From: Allium sativum
Lineage: Eukaryota > Streptophyta > Magnoliopsida > Asparagales > Amaryllidaceae
Assembly: GCA_030737875.1 (NCBI GenBank)
Contig: CM060924.1
Location: 148,112,197-148,176,196 of the forward strand
Length of the DNA stretch: 64,000 nucleotides
Direction: 5' to 3'
Shown here: positions 22,177-34,762 of the stretch, one piece after another
Position numbering within the stretch: position 1 is the stretch's first letter
How the letters are laid out: every line of letters starts with the position of its first letter
Position numbers and translations under genes: made by a program
Notes under the pieces: model-generated
What the model saw: only the letters and a program-made list of their open reading frames with translations
Told to the model about the DNA's origin: nothing
Database searches by the model: none

Positions 22177-22723
22177 ATTGGGATATTGCATGTTGATTGA
22201 TGCATAGTAGATCCATATCTATATTACTTATTGTTGTTTATACACTGGCATTCATGGGGGTAAACCCGTTCTGCGTTAGCGGCGTGGTCCTGTGATTTGC
22301 CTTATCATTTATATAAGTTTATAACTGTTTAGAGTTTCTCACACCAGTCCCATGACTAACTGGTAGTTTTCTTTTTCCGTTGCAAACTCGGGTGCCCCTA
22401 TTTTCCACACGGGCAGTTGAGTAGTTTTATTTTGCAGATATATTGAGTAGGATTCTGGATTGAAGATTTAAGCTGTGTCCAGGCCTTTATAGTCTTCCGT
22501 TGTGCATTGTATTACATTTACTGTATAATTATCTTCCACTGTATTATATTTAGATATACTCTGATATATTCTGTACTCTGATGTAACATTATTATGATGT
22601 TTATAAAAGTCTTCTTTTGTTTGATCTGATGTGTTGTATGCCCAGAGTTAGCATATGCAGGATTCGAGCGGTCTTGGTCGATTTAGCGATCGATTAGGCC
22701 CGAACGAAATCCATATCATTACA
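22177..22723 (+). mobile_element. Element D: solo LTR, final segment
   Basis: D resumes after T1 with the R/U5-type blocks seen in F and G: TAAACCCGTTCTGCG at 22261, a near-dyad CAGTC...GACTA at 22345-22358, and GGGTGCCCCTATTTTC then ACACGGGCAG near 22391-22415. It ends ATTACA at 22723. No PBS follows. Confidence 0.8.
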
Positions 22724-23768
22724 CAATATAAACTGGTACCTTTTTGTCGGGCATATCAATATATTCATTCCATGTGTTACCAATTCTGCATATAGCAATG
22801 TCATCCCAATCATTCGGTTATACCCAAGCCAATTTTTGTTCTTAACTCAGATTCCATTTTTAATTTCAACTCTTAACTTACAAGTCAAAATCCATTTACA
22901 ATTACCTCTAATCCAATCTAATTCGTTACTTTCTATCTCAATTCATTTTCCACTTAACTGGTTTCAATTCAACTTCTATTTGCTTTTACAAATTGTAGTT
23001 CAATTTGTTTTGGTTCAAACAATCTTCCCCAGGGAATTTCAAATAGTTTAGCTTTTCTAAAACCAGATATCCTTTCCAGGATTCAAAACAACTTTCTTTT
23101 CCACAAAACAATTTAAACATCAAAATCTTTGGTAGTAATCCATCACTTAGCAACTCGAAATGAACACCGATGATGCAGCTGTCATCATCGGAATCTATTT
23201 TCTAGCGACCGAAGTGAGTTTAATACTATATCACTTTCAAAACCATTTCTTAATCATCTCCATTTTGAAATCAGTTCAAAATATCCTTCACAATGCTCGT
23301 AAAACCATTTAAAATCTCCAAAATTTTAAAATTCCCATATATTTAATCCGATCCATTTATTAACACTTATTCAAATTTCTAGAGTTTTGGTTTCAATCCT
23401 GATTTAAGTTCAGATTTAATTCATTTCGATTTCATATATTTCACTTATATGAATTCTGATTTGTTATATATAACCATTTCAATTATAACCTTATTCGATT
23501 ATAATAATGACCAACACATCAAATATAATAATTCCAATATACATTTTCTTTATTATCCAAATGTGCTTTGGGTAAAATTATTTCATTTACCCTCTTTTCA
23601 AAACATACCGTGTCGGTTCATCGTATTCGAGTGTTCAGAAACTCATACCGATACAGTGGATCAAACTGATCGACCAAAATTCATAAACAACTCAACCAAT
23701 AAATCTCCACAACATATAACAATTTTTATAAAATCTACAAATACGTTCACTCGTATATATACACTCAA

Positions 23769-23807
23769 ACTCAATCTAGGGTATTGCTAACCCCATCTAT
23801 ACCGAGT
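23769..23807 (-). ncRNA. Post-PBS hairpin, element C
   Basis: Read on the minus strand: an outer stem ACTCGGT with ATTGAGT, a purine/AT bulge, an inner stem TGGGGT with ACCCTA, and loop TAGCAAT. The same design occurs at equivalent positions in A, B, E and G with paired substitutions. It lies 36 nt downstream of the PBS. This is an RNA structure of the element transcript. Confidence 0.55.
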
Positions 23808-23842
23808 CACGCCACAGAGCCAAGGTAATAACTTGACCTTCA

Positions 23843-23854
23843 GCTCTGATACCA
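23843..23854 (-). promoter_or_regulatory. Primer-binding site of element C
   Basis: TGGTATCAGAGC on the minus strand lies one base from the LTR end at 23856. It is a perfect match to the initiator Met-tRNA type. Confidence 0.9.
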
Positions 23855-24270
23855 CTGTAACAACCCGGGTTTTCGCGATCCTGAGTAATCGACATAAACT
23901 CAATGTCGACTTTCCAAGCATCGGAAATCCTAGATAGTAAATGAAAGAAGTTAGAGGGTGAGAATAGATAAGATAGAAACTTAGAATAGAAGAAGAAGAA
24001 GAAGAACATATAACATCCGGGTAAACACGAATCTCACAGCGGAACGAATAAATATATTTCATAACATAACTTTAAAATAAAACAATATCTTTATACGATA
24101 CCATTATTAGAGTATACACTTACGACACAGCGAAAATAACAATAGCTATATAATCCTAAAGCCTCCTGCTCCAGCTCTTCAAGTATTTGAAAAATCCCGA
24201 CTACTTGACTGCCCGTACAAAATTGAGCACCCAAGAGTTTAGGGAAAGCAAAACAAAATAAACTCAGGGT

Positions 24271-24284
24271 CAGTCATGTGACTG
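24271..24284 (-). promoter_or_regulatory. CAGTC/GACTG dyad conserved across LTRs
   Basis: A perfect 5-bp inverted repeat (CAGTC-ATGT-GACTG) lies in the context CTCACACCAGTC on the sense strand. It is present in F (271-284), D (22345-22358), G (62823-62837) and in altered form in A, B and E, always several hundred bp from the LTR end. Confidence 0.45.
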
Positions 24285-25984
24285 GTGTGAGTAAACTCCA
24301 ACCATTGTTTAACTTTTAAAATACTTTCTAAAGAAATGAAAACCGTAAGACAGATCCACACATAAACACGGATGGTTTTTACCTTACGATAACCCAAAAC
24401 ATTCTTTAAAATCAATACTCTTCTGATATTATAATAATGTCTAAATTAGATAAATAGCAATCTAGTGGAACCGCTTTCATCTCACGTTCCACATATATTA
24501 TATACAATCAAACACCATAAGCGCTTGTTGGGTAATGGATTTCCAACTATGACAAGGTATCGAACCATCTTCCGATCAGTGTATCTAGAAGCGATACACT
24601 GAGTTCAACAAGAACATCTTGTAACTCAGCCACACATGACCGGCCATTCATTTCGCTTGAATGTTCCAAATATATTATCACCTTACGGTTGTTATACCAA
24701 CATAACCGTTCCGAGGAGATACAAAATTGAAAGAAGTAACAAATGAATATTCTCTAGATGGTGACAATATACCCTAATTGGGTGCAGCACACTTAGCCAT
24801 GCCGCCTGCCCGATTTTTGTCATTTCCCAGTTGATGAGGCTTGAGGTCATATCGTATTCCTTGACAGATCATCTTCATTTACTTTGAATGCCACATCGTC
24901 ATACCTGCCAAATCACAAATTGATTTCCCTAAAAATATCACAGGTATAAAGCTAAGAGAAACAAATTCCTCCGCCACCAAATGTAAATACGTTTGAAGAG
25001 ATCAACTTACGCGATCTATTAAGTATACTCTGTCAGACATTCTTCCGTACAGGTTGTCCAGGGACTGGACAAACCGAAGGCACTATTCTGTAAATCCATC
25101 TTAGTCAATTTCTACCTTGGATTGCCAGAACGGCCCTTGCATAAACTCCGTCTTCAATTATCTTTATCATAATTGATTTGCAATGCTAATGCCCATACAG
25201 AGTGGTTTTCAGAAAATAAATCCGATCCTGGTCCCTCCGTATGACAATGGAAATGGTCAAAAACTTTGATAGTCAGTGATTTAACTATCAAAGGAAAACA
25301 TGTGTACAAACAACAGTCGTATTTCCAAATGGAAATCTTACTGAGCAAATCATCAATCAACACTGATTCCCTTTAATTTAATTTATTATTAAATTATTCA
25401 TTTCCTTATTTACGGTTCCATATATTCATAAATTCTTATTTTCTAAATTTAGAAAAGATACGTTATTAATCATAGGAAAATATTTCCATATTTACCCTCA
25501 TTTCTTATTTTCTATATTAGAAAATATTTCTGGTTCTTATTTGGAAAACATTTCCAAAACTCCTTCACTGGATTTGAACAGATGTTTAAATAAAACATCG
25601 CGACGCCAACTCAAACCATTACACTTATTAACTAAATTCACTTAAGAAACCTTCACTATCAGACCTTAACCATTCCTTAGTTAAAAACGAAGTCAATCAA
25701 GTTGGGGTATAACTACCTCTCAGACCTTAACTGAACAACATTTCTAACTTTGAAATAAACAAAGTTCACCTTCTAAATCTTTAACAAACTTCCTTACGTA
25801 ACTCTCGGATTCTATTTACGAATCCACTACTTTTACAGAAATCATTTGATTATAACCAATAGTGTTAAAATCCCATATTTCTGAAATATAATAACTTAAA
25901 TGCAACTTTTATTTCTTAATTTGAATAAATAAATAAACAACTAATTTATTAATAAATAAATCTTGATTAAAACGGAAAGTGAAT

Positions 25985-26485
25985 AGTACTTTCCACGAAT
26001 TCGATATAATCGAATTCCAATGTATATTTCTCTTTCGAATGAACTATATTCGATTTACCTCTTTTCGAATAACTAATTCGATTAACTCCTTTCGAATAAC
26101 TAATTCGATTTACTCCTTTCGAATAACTAATTCGATTAACTCTCTTTGAATATCTAATTCGATTAACTCTCTTCGTGTATCTAATTCGATTAACTCTCTT
26201 CGAATATCTTGTATTCGATTAACTCTCTTCGAATATCTAATTCGATTAACTCCTTTCGAATAACTAATTGGATTAACTCTCTTCGAATATCTAATATTCG
26301 ATTAACTCACTTCGAATATCTAATTTGATTAACTCCTTTCGAATAACTAATTCGAATAACTCTCTTCGAATAACTCTATTCGATTAACTCTAATTCGATT
26401 AACACCATTCGATTAACTCTTATTCGATTAATTCTAACTCTAATCGATTAACTCTTATTCAATTAATTCTAATTCGATTTACTCT
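25985..26485. repeat. Array of about 27-bp degenerate repeats in the C 5' LTR
   Basis: Words of the form TTCGAATA(A/T)CTAATTCGATTAACTC recur more than a dozen times with small insertions and deletions. The unit is built on TTCGAA palindromes. The equivalent part of the C 3' LTR lies beyond the H insertion and cannot be compared. Confidence 0.85.
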
Positions 26486-27225
26486 ATTTCCAATTTTATT
26501 TCAAAACCCAAATCCCTTTATAAATATCTTATTTGAAAAATATTTACTTCAATCCCTTATTCACATCGAATGTGAATAATATTTGTTTTATCGAATCAAA
26601 ACAGTTTGATTTCGCAATTTAAAAACACTATCCCCAAATCCAATTTCTTTTTATACTTCTATTTATATAATTTTCTATAAAAACTTATTTTATACTTCTA
26701 ACACTAAAATCTCATTTAATTCCCTTAAAAACTAAGTTCAAATTCCATTTGAAATATCGGTGTTAAAACCGGTTTCTACTTCTCTACATAAATCCAGACT
26801 TATATTTTTAGTTATCCAGTGATAAATAGTTTGCTTAATTTATAAATATCGTTTATAAATTAATCTTCTTAATTTATCTTTTAAAACAGATTTCTATTTA
26901 ATATCTACGTTGACATATTTCCCTTTATAAAGTTCTATTCATTTTATAAATATTTCCTTTTATAATTCTATTTATTTTCTAAATAAATATTCCTTTTATA
27001 AAATCCTTTGATTTCATAAATATTTTCTTTTTATAAAATCCTTTGATTTTATAAATTTTTATTTTCAATATACACTTTGAAAATTCCTTTTCTACATTCC
27101 AGTATCACTTATGGTATTAAAATACAAATCAAAAGGATCAATCATCATCCAAACACATATAATCAATAACAGATTATATACCACATCATATATCACAATA
27201 TATGAAAAACAGTATCATAAATATT

Positions 27226-27247
27226 GAGGAATCCAGTTGGATTCCTC
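27226..27247 (-). repeat. Conserved hairpin in the C 5' LTR
   Basis: A perfect 9-bp inverted repeat, GAGGAATCC / GGATTCCTC, with loop AGTT, is the same as 2828-2849 in the 3' LTR. Confidence 0.65.
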
Positions 27248-27473
27248 CAACTCGTTTCCCTGCATCCACAAGTGTTAAACAATAAAATTAAAACCAATTT
27301 CATTTCGATATGAAATATTCTGATAAACAGAATCAATATTTAATTAACGATAAACTATATCGATATTTTCAACCAACCAATTAGCCGTTTAATCAAACAA
27401 TCAACACACAACAATCAACCAATATTAATCCGTTCAAAAAATACGTTATAGAAATATAAACTGATCAGAGTTA

Positions 27474-27488
27474 GTGAGTGTTACTCAC
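27474..27488 (-). promoter_or_regulatory. GTGAGT/ACTCAC inverted repeat, C 5' LTR
   Basis: On the minus strand the sequence reads GTGAGT-AAC-ACTCAC. Counterparts are at 2447-2461 and 3076-3090 (C 3' LTR), 34749-34762 (B), 44011-44025 and 50359-50373 (E) and 7423-7437 (D). The first arm is a 5' splice-site consensus that the hairpin would mask. Confidence 0.45.
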
Positions 27489-28376
27489 ATTGGACTTTCG
27501 TCGTTAAATAACGATAACTGTCTTTGATTTGATTCAGATTCGACAATTTATTTTGCTATAAATTGTAACGAGCTCGAATTCACTCCCAGTCAGTTTCATT
27601 GCGTAGCCACCGTCCATACGATCACAACGGATTATGTTTCATTTAATTCCGATCATGTATGGATAATATATTAATTATACAAATTCATATATACCATTTA
27701 CATTAATTTAAACTATACTTTATTTTGAATTGGGCTTTTACCAAGAACCCGACCCATTGCCAAACACAACCTGCCTCCCCTTATTCTCCTTTCGCCCAAA
27801 ATAAAACGTGCTCCAGTAATTTTCCCCAACGCCATGACCAAATTTTTACTTCCCTCCATCTCCTTCTGCCACTGCTGAGTTCACCAAGCACTTCACCAAC
27901 GATTATCTCGTCACCTTCTCCTTCTAACCCACCCATCAAACGTCCACACACAACCAGACCCTTCACCGCGACTCCGGCCCTCTTCATGTCCAAACTCTGC
28001 AACCACCGAACTTCTTATGCCCCAAAATCCACAAAAAATGCATATGGTGTGCCATTCAATCCCAGGAACATAAATATAAGCACAAAAATATTGATCAATG
28101 CTTAACTGATTCCTGGTTTTCAGCCCTAGCTCATGCACATTCCACGCTGTGTATTTCCATCGAACCCAAGAATCATCGAACCCTATAAAAGCTACACCAG
28201 ATCGGAGAGTAACTCGCCAGGATCATAAATATACAAATCTTGTGATTTATGGAATTTTAATCCATTTGTTTTGATTTTTAGAAGTTGCGATTTGGGGGTA
28301 AAAGAAATGGAACTAACGGCGACAATTTATTTGACTAGAGAAAAATTTGAGATTTGGTTAAGAAGGAGAGTAGTGG

Positions 28377-28384
28377 TTTATATA
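28377..28384 (-). promoter_or_regulatory. Probable TATA box of the C LTR
   Basis: TATATAAA on the minus strand lies about 1.08 kb from the LTR start. The 3' LTR has a longer TA run at the same place (near 3979-3992). Confidence 0.45.
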
Positions 28385-29460
28385 CAGGAAGATTTTATTA
28401 TTAATTTATTCAATTTATTTTAATATAATATGCTACCGTTATGTGTATTCATCATCTAAAAATTCATATGATCACATATGGTATTCAGAATTGATGAAAA
28501 TGGACATACAGCTACAGTCTTACATTACAGACCCAATGAAACTGGTTTCATCGAATTCCGACTTCATTTGCTCACACGGCGTATTTTTAACAGTCAAAAT
28601 ACTGACTGTTTTTCACATTAAAAATCCATATGGCCACACACTGACCCCAAAAATCACAAAAATTGAAATCTAGCAATAATTTAATTTTGCGGATACAACA
28701 AAATTACTTTCGTCGAAAACGGAGCTCGTTTGCAAAAGTGACTGTTTTTAAAGCTCTAAATAAACCCTTTTAAATATTAATATATTTAAAAATAACTAAA
28801 TTAAATATTTATAGATAAATATTATCGTATATATTCACATACGTTATTCTATAGCTCCAAAATAATCATATCTGAATTTATAACTCGATATTTCAAATCC
28901 GGATTGTATCGATACCCAATTTATATTAAAAATCCTTTTATAATATAAATAAATCGTTATAAATTATAAAGGAATTCCACAGCAACTTTTCTAAAAGTTG
29001 ATTTGGATATAACTCAAAATCTACACGATGAAATCTCGATTTTTCTCTTTCATTGGAAAAATATCGTTCAACAGATTCAAACGTTTCTTGTTTCACAGAA
29101 ATCTGATTAAAAACGGATTCTGTATATTCAATTAAAGTTCGAATCACCAAACTATGAACTACCACGCCATTTCAAGCTCGATTATAATTATAATATAATT
29201 TATACGTTCAAACATCGTTAATTAAATATATTCATTATCGTAATTCAATTTTAAACTGAATTATATATTTTGAATTGCCAAATTCACACCATATTGCCAT
29301 TTCAGCTAATTCTGATTATTTTAGAATTAAATATATTATTTAATTATTATATTAATTAAATATTCAAAGTTATTTAATTTAAAGCATTAAAATCTTTAAA
29401 TAATTATTTTAAATAATTAAATTAATTAATTATTATACCGTAAAAATACGGGACATTACA

Positions 29461-29618
29461 ACCACGATGTTACGAGCTCATATTAAATTATATTATAATT
29501 TATACGTTCAAATGTCGTTTTTTAAAAAATAAATAGAAATATTGTTAAAATTTGAAATCAACATTTAAAACTAATTTATATGTTTTAGAATTAATGGCTA
29601 AAAATATGAGTAGTTACA
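29461..29618 (-). mobile_element. Element B: start of the 3' LTR
   Basis: On the minus strand the LTR starts TGTAACTACTC at 29618 and aligns with the B 5' LTR start (37944 leftwards). It is cut after 158 bp by insertion of C at 29460. The remainder should lie left of the window. Confidence 0.8.
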
Positions 29619-31289
29619 TTCTTTCCCCCTTAAAAGAATTTCGTCCTCGAAATTAATAAGGTAGGAAAAATGTTACATACTCTATTTACTAAGGTAAAAA
29701 TCCTTTAGTTTACTTCTTAAATTCAGTTTTGACTAAACCAATTAATTTCAATTAAGACATTAATTCAATCATGCACATGAAAATTTTCAAAAATTCTGAA
29801 AATTTTATAACACATTAAATTTTAGAAGAATTCTGGCAGAGTCTCCTCTGTACAGAGTGATTTCTGCGATATCGTAGGATCAACAAATATATATACATCG
29901 ACCCACATGGTTGGAAAAAAAATAATAAATCTAATTTTTTGTATTTTACGTAGGCATACCTTGTATAAGCATTATTAATCGAACTCGTATGCTATTTTCG
30001 CAACCAAGATCAAGCCAACTAGTTCCATCTGTCTGTACTTACTCAATTTAAACAGGTGAGTTTTCGATATGAAATTTAGTAACCATTCAATCCTTTTATT
30101 CAGACAAGTACAAAATTCCTAAACAACGCCTTTGCATTCAATCCATATCCACTACAACCTTGGTTTAAAGCCAATTTATTTGCCTCCGTCTATGTTAAAT
30201 AACATTCTAGTTTAAATCATTTCTTTACGAACCAACTTATAAACTCATTTGGCCAAGTTTCCCTCTTATTTTCTACCAAATTCCATTTCAATTGATTTCA
30301 AATAGATTTTAGTTTTCATTCTATCATTTTGGGTTTGGATAATTTTCAATAAATATTTTTACATCCAATTCATGTTCCACACACATACATCCATATTTAT
30401 CCAAATTGATTTTAAATCAATTTATTTACTTTCAATTGATAATCAATCCAATACAATTCTATTTAACTTAACTTAAGTTAAATTTCAACTCATTCGATTT
30501 GCTTATGCCATTTCAATACATTTAACTTACACAAGTTAAATTAAAATTTGGAATTCAAATCTCCAGCATTAAATTCAGTTTGAAACAATAATTGTGTACA
30601 TACATATATATTTTTAACTAATTCAATTCAAAAAAATTGAATCTCTAAACAACTTTGTTTCCTTCAAACAAATTTTCCCTTAACGAATTTCTATGGTAGC
30701 AATCCATCACTCAGAAACTTGAAAATGAATACAGGTAATGTCGCGATCCATTATCAGAATTATTTTCTCGCCACTGAAGCGATTTCAATGCTTAATCACT
30801 TCTAAAAATCCATTTAAAACCATTTTTATTAAAAATTCTTCAAAGTAATGTTATATTACTTTTTTTTTAAATACTTTAGAAAATATTTTCTAAATATCCG
30901 GGATTCAAATTCCAAATTCTGGTCTGAATCCAATTGTAATTCAGCTTATTTGCATATTCCATTCTTATACAAATTCAATTTGGTTTCATATAATCATTTC
31001 AACATTTCATAATTCCATATGATTGTAATAAAAATCTCACATCCATATATAATAATATCTCAAAAATTATCCCTTATATATCAAAATAATATTGGGAAAA
31101 ATTATTTATTTTACCCATTTAAAACAATACTATATCGACTTGCTTTATTCGAGAGTTTAGAAACACCTTTCGATATTATTGTACATTCTATATGGACCAG
31201 AATTCATAAACCACTCAACAAATCAGTCAAAAAAATATAAAATAATTTTATATCTAATCTACAAATACGCACTCATATATATACACTCA

Positions 31290-31330
31290 AATTCAATCTA
31301 GGGTATTATTAACCCTATCTCTATTGAGTT
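31290..31330 (-). ncRNA. Post-PBS hairpin, element B
   Basis: On the minus strand: AACTCAAT pairs with ATTGAATT (one mismatch), then a GAGA bulge, then TAGGGT pairs with ACCCTA around loop TAATAAT. Design and distance from the PBS are the same as in A, C, E and G. Confidence 0.55.
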
Positions 31331-31364
31331 ACGCCACAGTGCCAAGGTTACTACTCAACCTTCA

Positions 31365-31376
31365 GCTTTGATACCA
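31365..31376 (-). promoter_or_regulatory. Primer-binding site of element B
   Basis: TGGTATCAAAGC on the minus strand is one base off the initiator Met-tRNA site. It lies 2 bp from the LTR end at 31379. Confidence 0.85.
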
Positions 31377-34300
31377 AATGTAATGGCCTGAATTTCCATA
31401 CCCTTTGAGTTGACAATAACACCATACATCCAACCCAAATGACATAGAAATACAAATCATTAGTAGAAAGAAGTTAGAGGACGAGGGATAGAAAGAAAGA
31501 AAAGTTAGAATAGAAGAAAAATGAAGAACACAAATCTCACAGTGGAATGAATAAAGTATTAAATAACATAACTTTTGAAATACAAATCAGTAACTATATA
31601 TACGTACCACCATCAGAACACAACAGCTTTTCCTGGAACAGTTATAAACACCTGTTTCTAGATACAACATAGTACACAACGAAAATGTGATAGTTTATGG
31701 ATAACTGGTGAAGCCTCCTGCTTCCAGCTCTTCCAAGTGAATTTGAAAAATCCCGACTACTTGGCTGCCCATACAAATTTGGACACCCAAGAGTTTATGG
31801 AAAGCAAAACAAAATAAACTCTGGGTCAGTCATGGGACAAGTGTGAGTAAACTCCAACCATTGGTTTAACTTTTAAAAATCTTTTCGAAAGTAATGATAA
31901 TCGTAAGACCAATCAACACATAAACACAGATGGTTTTTACCTTATGATAACCCAAAACAATTGATATCAAAATCTGGTGGTATTATAATAGTGTCTAAAT
32001 CAAATAAATAGAATCTAGCGGAACGCTTCCATTTAACGCTCCATATATAATATAAAATCGAAAACCACAGGGCGCTTATTGGAGGTTGGATTCCGACTAT
32101 GACAAGGTATGGAACCACCTTCCGATCAGTGCACTCTAGAGAGGATACACTGGGGTTCAACAGGAACATCTTGCAACGCGACCACACATGGCTGGCCACT
32201 CATTTAACTGGAGTGTACCGATCATATTATCACCAACGGTTGTGATCAGCAACCGTTACCGAAAGCATAATGCAGCGAATAGAATAAGAAGAAAATGAAA
32301 TTTCCCAAATCAAGTGATAATACCCCTAATGGGAATGACCCACATGGCCATGCTGCCTGCCTGATTTCCGTCATTTCCCGGTTGATGACGCTTGAGGTCA
32401 CGATTTCCTTCTAGAACATCTTGCCACCATTTACTTTGAATTTCACATTGTCAGATCCGTCCATATACGTTGTCCTGGGACTAGACAAACCGAAGGCACT
32501 ATTCCATCAATCCATCTTAGCAATTTCTACCTAGGATTAAAATAACATCCCTGGCACTTTACTTCATCTTCAATCATCTTTAGCATGAGTTGATTCGCAA
32601 TGCTTATGCCCGTACGGAGTGGTCTTCAGATAATATATCTGATCCCGGTCTCTCCGTATCGACAACAGATGTATAAAATAAATCAAAACTTTGTTAGCTG
32701 GTGATTTAACTATCAAAGGAACGTCCATTCAACCAATAATCCTATTTCCAAATGGAAATCCTATAGATCAACCATCAAACAGCACTAAGCCCCTTTAAAT
32801 AATTTTCTTATTAAATTATTTAATTCCCCACTTCCCATATCTTTCCAGATATTTCCCAAAACTCATTTACCTCCACGACACTTGGAAAACATTTCCTTTA
32901 ATTCACAAATTATCCAATTTCCATTTTATAGAAAATAATTCTTATTACAGTTGGGAAAAATTTCCACATATTTTTATTTACTATATTTAGAAGATATACA
33001 CTATTTAACACTGGAAAACATTTCCAAATAGCATTTCTTAACTTCCCGTTATCCCAAACATTTCAGTTTCTATACTTAGAAAACATCTCTGATTTACTTT
33101 GGAAAACGCTTCAAAATCTTTTTATTCGATTAAACTGATGTTATGTAAAACATTGTTACTATAACTCAACTCATTAATTTTTCATTAACAAACCGGATCA
33201 CTCCAATCCCTATCGAACCTTAACCATTCCTCCATAAATTATGAAGTCAATCAAGTTACCTCTCAGACCTTAATTGAGCAGCATTCTCAACTTTGAAATA
33301 GACAAGGCTCACAACTTAAAACTCTAACAAACTGTGCTTATGCACTCTCGGATTTAGTTTGAGAATCTACTTCATTTTACGGAAAAACATTGATTATTAC
33401 ATTAACGTCAAAATCCCTATTTCCGAAATATTAAATTTTATAATATAACTATTTCATTATAAATAAATAAATAACTTAATTAATAGATAAATAAATAATT
33501 AAACATCGATTAAAAATGGAGAGTAAAAAGCACTTTCTGGATTCGATATGGTCGAATTCCAGTAAATAATTCTCATTCGAATACTTTATATTCGGTTAAT
33601 ATTGCAAACTTCGGAATAAATCTTATCATTTCAGATTAACTCAATTTCCCCTATGATTATTTCCATTCGCCAAAACATTTGCTTTCAATCGTTATACATT
33701 TTCGAATATCAATATCTTTCCTTAATAGGACTTGTTTAATAATTCTAATTTAGAATAATATTAAAATATTACAAAACATAACTCTTATTTACGTAACTAT
33801 AAATACTGAAATAAAATGCATCATTTTCCTTCGAAAATGAATTTCCATTTCTATTTCTAATTTGAACTTGAATTTATATTTCCAATTCAAATTTCCTTAA
33901 TAAATATTTTCACTTTAAACCATTATTCACTTCAATCGTGAATAATATTCCTTTTTATATAATCAAATTCACTTGATTCCATAGTAAATAATATCTCAAG
34001 TCCAAATTCCTTTTTATTAACATCCGTTGGCAGAATTATTCACGTAAATTCCCATTTTATTTCATCCATTTCTAATCTCGTACATAATTTCCTTATAAAT
34101 TGCTAAGTTCAAACCCAATTGCAAATATCAGTTTCATAATCAATTTCAACTTTTTTATATAAATGTGAATTCGAAAACATATTTCAATTTATTTAATGAT
34201 AATTAATTCACTTAATTTATAAAGTCATTTATAAATAATTTCTTGTTTTATCTATTTAAACGGGTTTCTATTTTCAACTCTATTCGAGATTAAATTTAAA

Positions 34301-34748
34301 TTTTTTGTAACAAATTTTCTTTTTAAATCTCAACATTCCTTTTAAAAACTCAACATTCCTTTTTAATATTTGAAAATACTTCATGGTATTTAAATATCTA
34401 AATTATAAGACTAGGGTAATTCCATCACAACATATCCAATCACAGATTATATAACACGTCATATATCACAATCGATGAAAAACATTAATATTCATGGTGA
34501 GGAATCCAGTTGGATCTCTCCAACCTGTTTCCCTACATCCACAGATGTTAATCAACATCAATAATATTAATTTCACATCAATATGAAATATCATAGTAAA
34601 CAGAACTAATAATCGATCAGCGATATAACTATTTCAACCTTTTCAACCAATTTTATCAACAATTCAACAAAACAACCATCACATAGTATAAAATTACTAC
34701 AAATAAATTTAAAACTCGTTTATATAAAATATAAATGAGTCAGAGTTA

Positions 34749-34762
34749 GTGAGTTTACTCAC
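34749..34762 (-). promoter_or_regulatory. GTGAGT/ACTCAC inverted repeat, B LTR
   Basis: On the minus strand ACAAG-GTGAGT-AA-ACTCAC gives a full AG/GTGAGT donor consensus within the 5' arm. It is homologous to the C and E copies. Confidence 0.45.

Larger units (their letters stand above)
22724..23855 (-). mobile_element. Element C: 5' part of the internal region
   Basis: This non-coding internal sequence of C is continuous in concept with 5067-5408 (together about 1.47 kb). It contains the PBS (23843-23854) and the post-PBS hairpin (23769-23807). A block near 23128-23230 is alignable to B at 30690-30800. ORFs such as 23449-23790 have no recognisable domain and are not conserved in B. No gag-pol trace is visible, so C is non-autonomous. 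Confidence 0.8.
23856..29460 (-). mobile_element. Element C: complete 5' LTR (5605 bp)
   Basis: On the minus strand it starts TGTAATGTCCC at 29460 and ends GGTTGTTACA at 23856, next to the PBS. It shares with B and E the blocks near 24570-24660, 24770-24850 and 25200-25360, and with all elements the CAGTC/GACTG dyad (24271-24284). A TATA-like TATATAAA (28377-28384, minus) suggests U3 of about 1.1 kb and R-U5 of about 4.5 kb. The ORFs at 27725-28105 and 27911-28138 are not protein-like in the partner LTR. Right flank ACCAC (29461-29465) would be its target duplication. Confidence 0.9.
29619..31378 (-). mobile_element. Element B: internal region (1760 bp, non-coding)
   Basis: It is bounded by the PPT (29619-29632, TAAGGGGGAAAGAA on the minus strand) and the PBS (31365-31376). 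The PPT-side inverted repeat AATTTCG-AGGA-CGAAATT lies at 29637-29654. The post-PBS hairpin is at 31290-31330. Similarity to the C internal region is visible throughout. No gag-pol ORF or frame remnant was seen, so B is a non-autonomous element. Confidence 0.85.

Noticed and set aside
23449..23790. 113-codon plus-strand ORF in the C internal region
   Set aside because: It is antisense to the element and overlaps the post-PBS hairpin and PBS-side leader. The homologous B sequence does not keep it.
27725..28138. ORFs of 126, 73 and 75 codons in the C 5' LTR and the related 3327-3572 ORF
   Set aside because: The two LTR copies differ by frame-disrupting changes and the ORFs differ in length. 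The region is antisense or sense LTR leader, not a gene.
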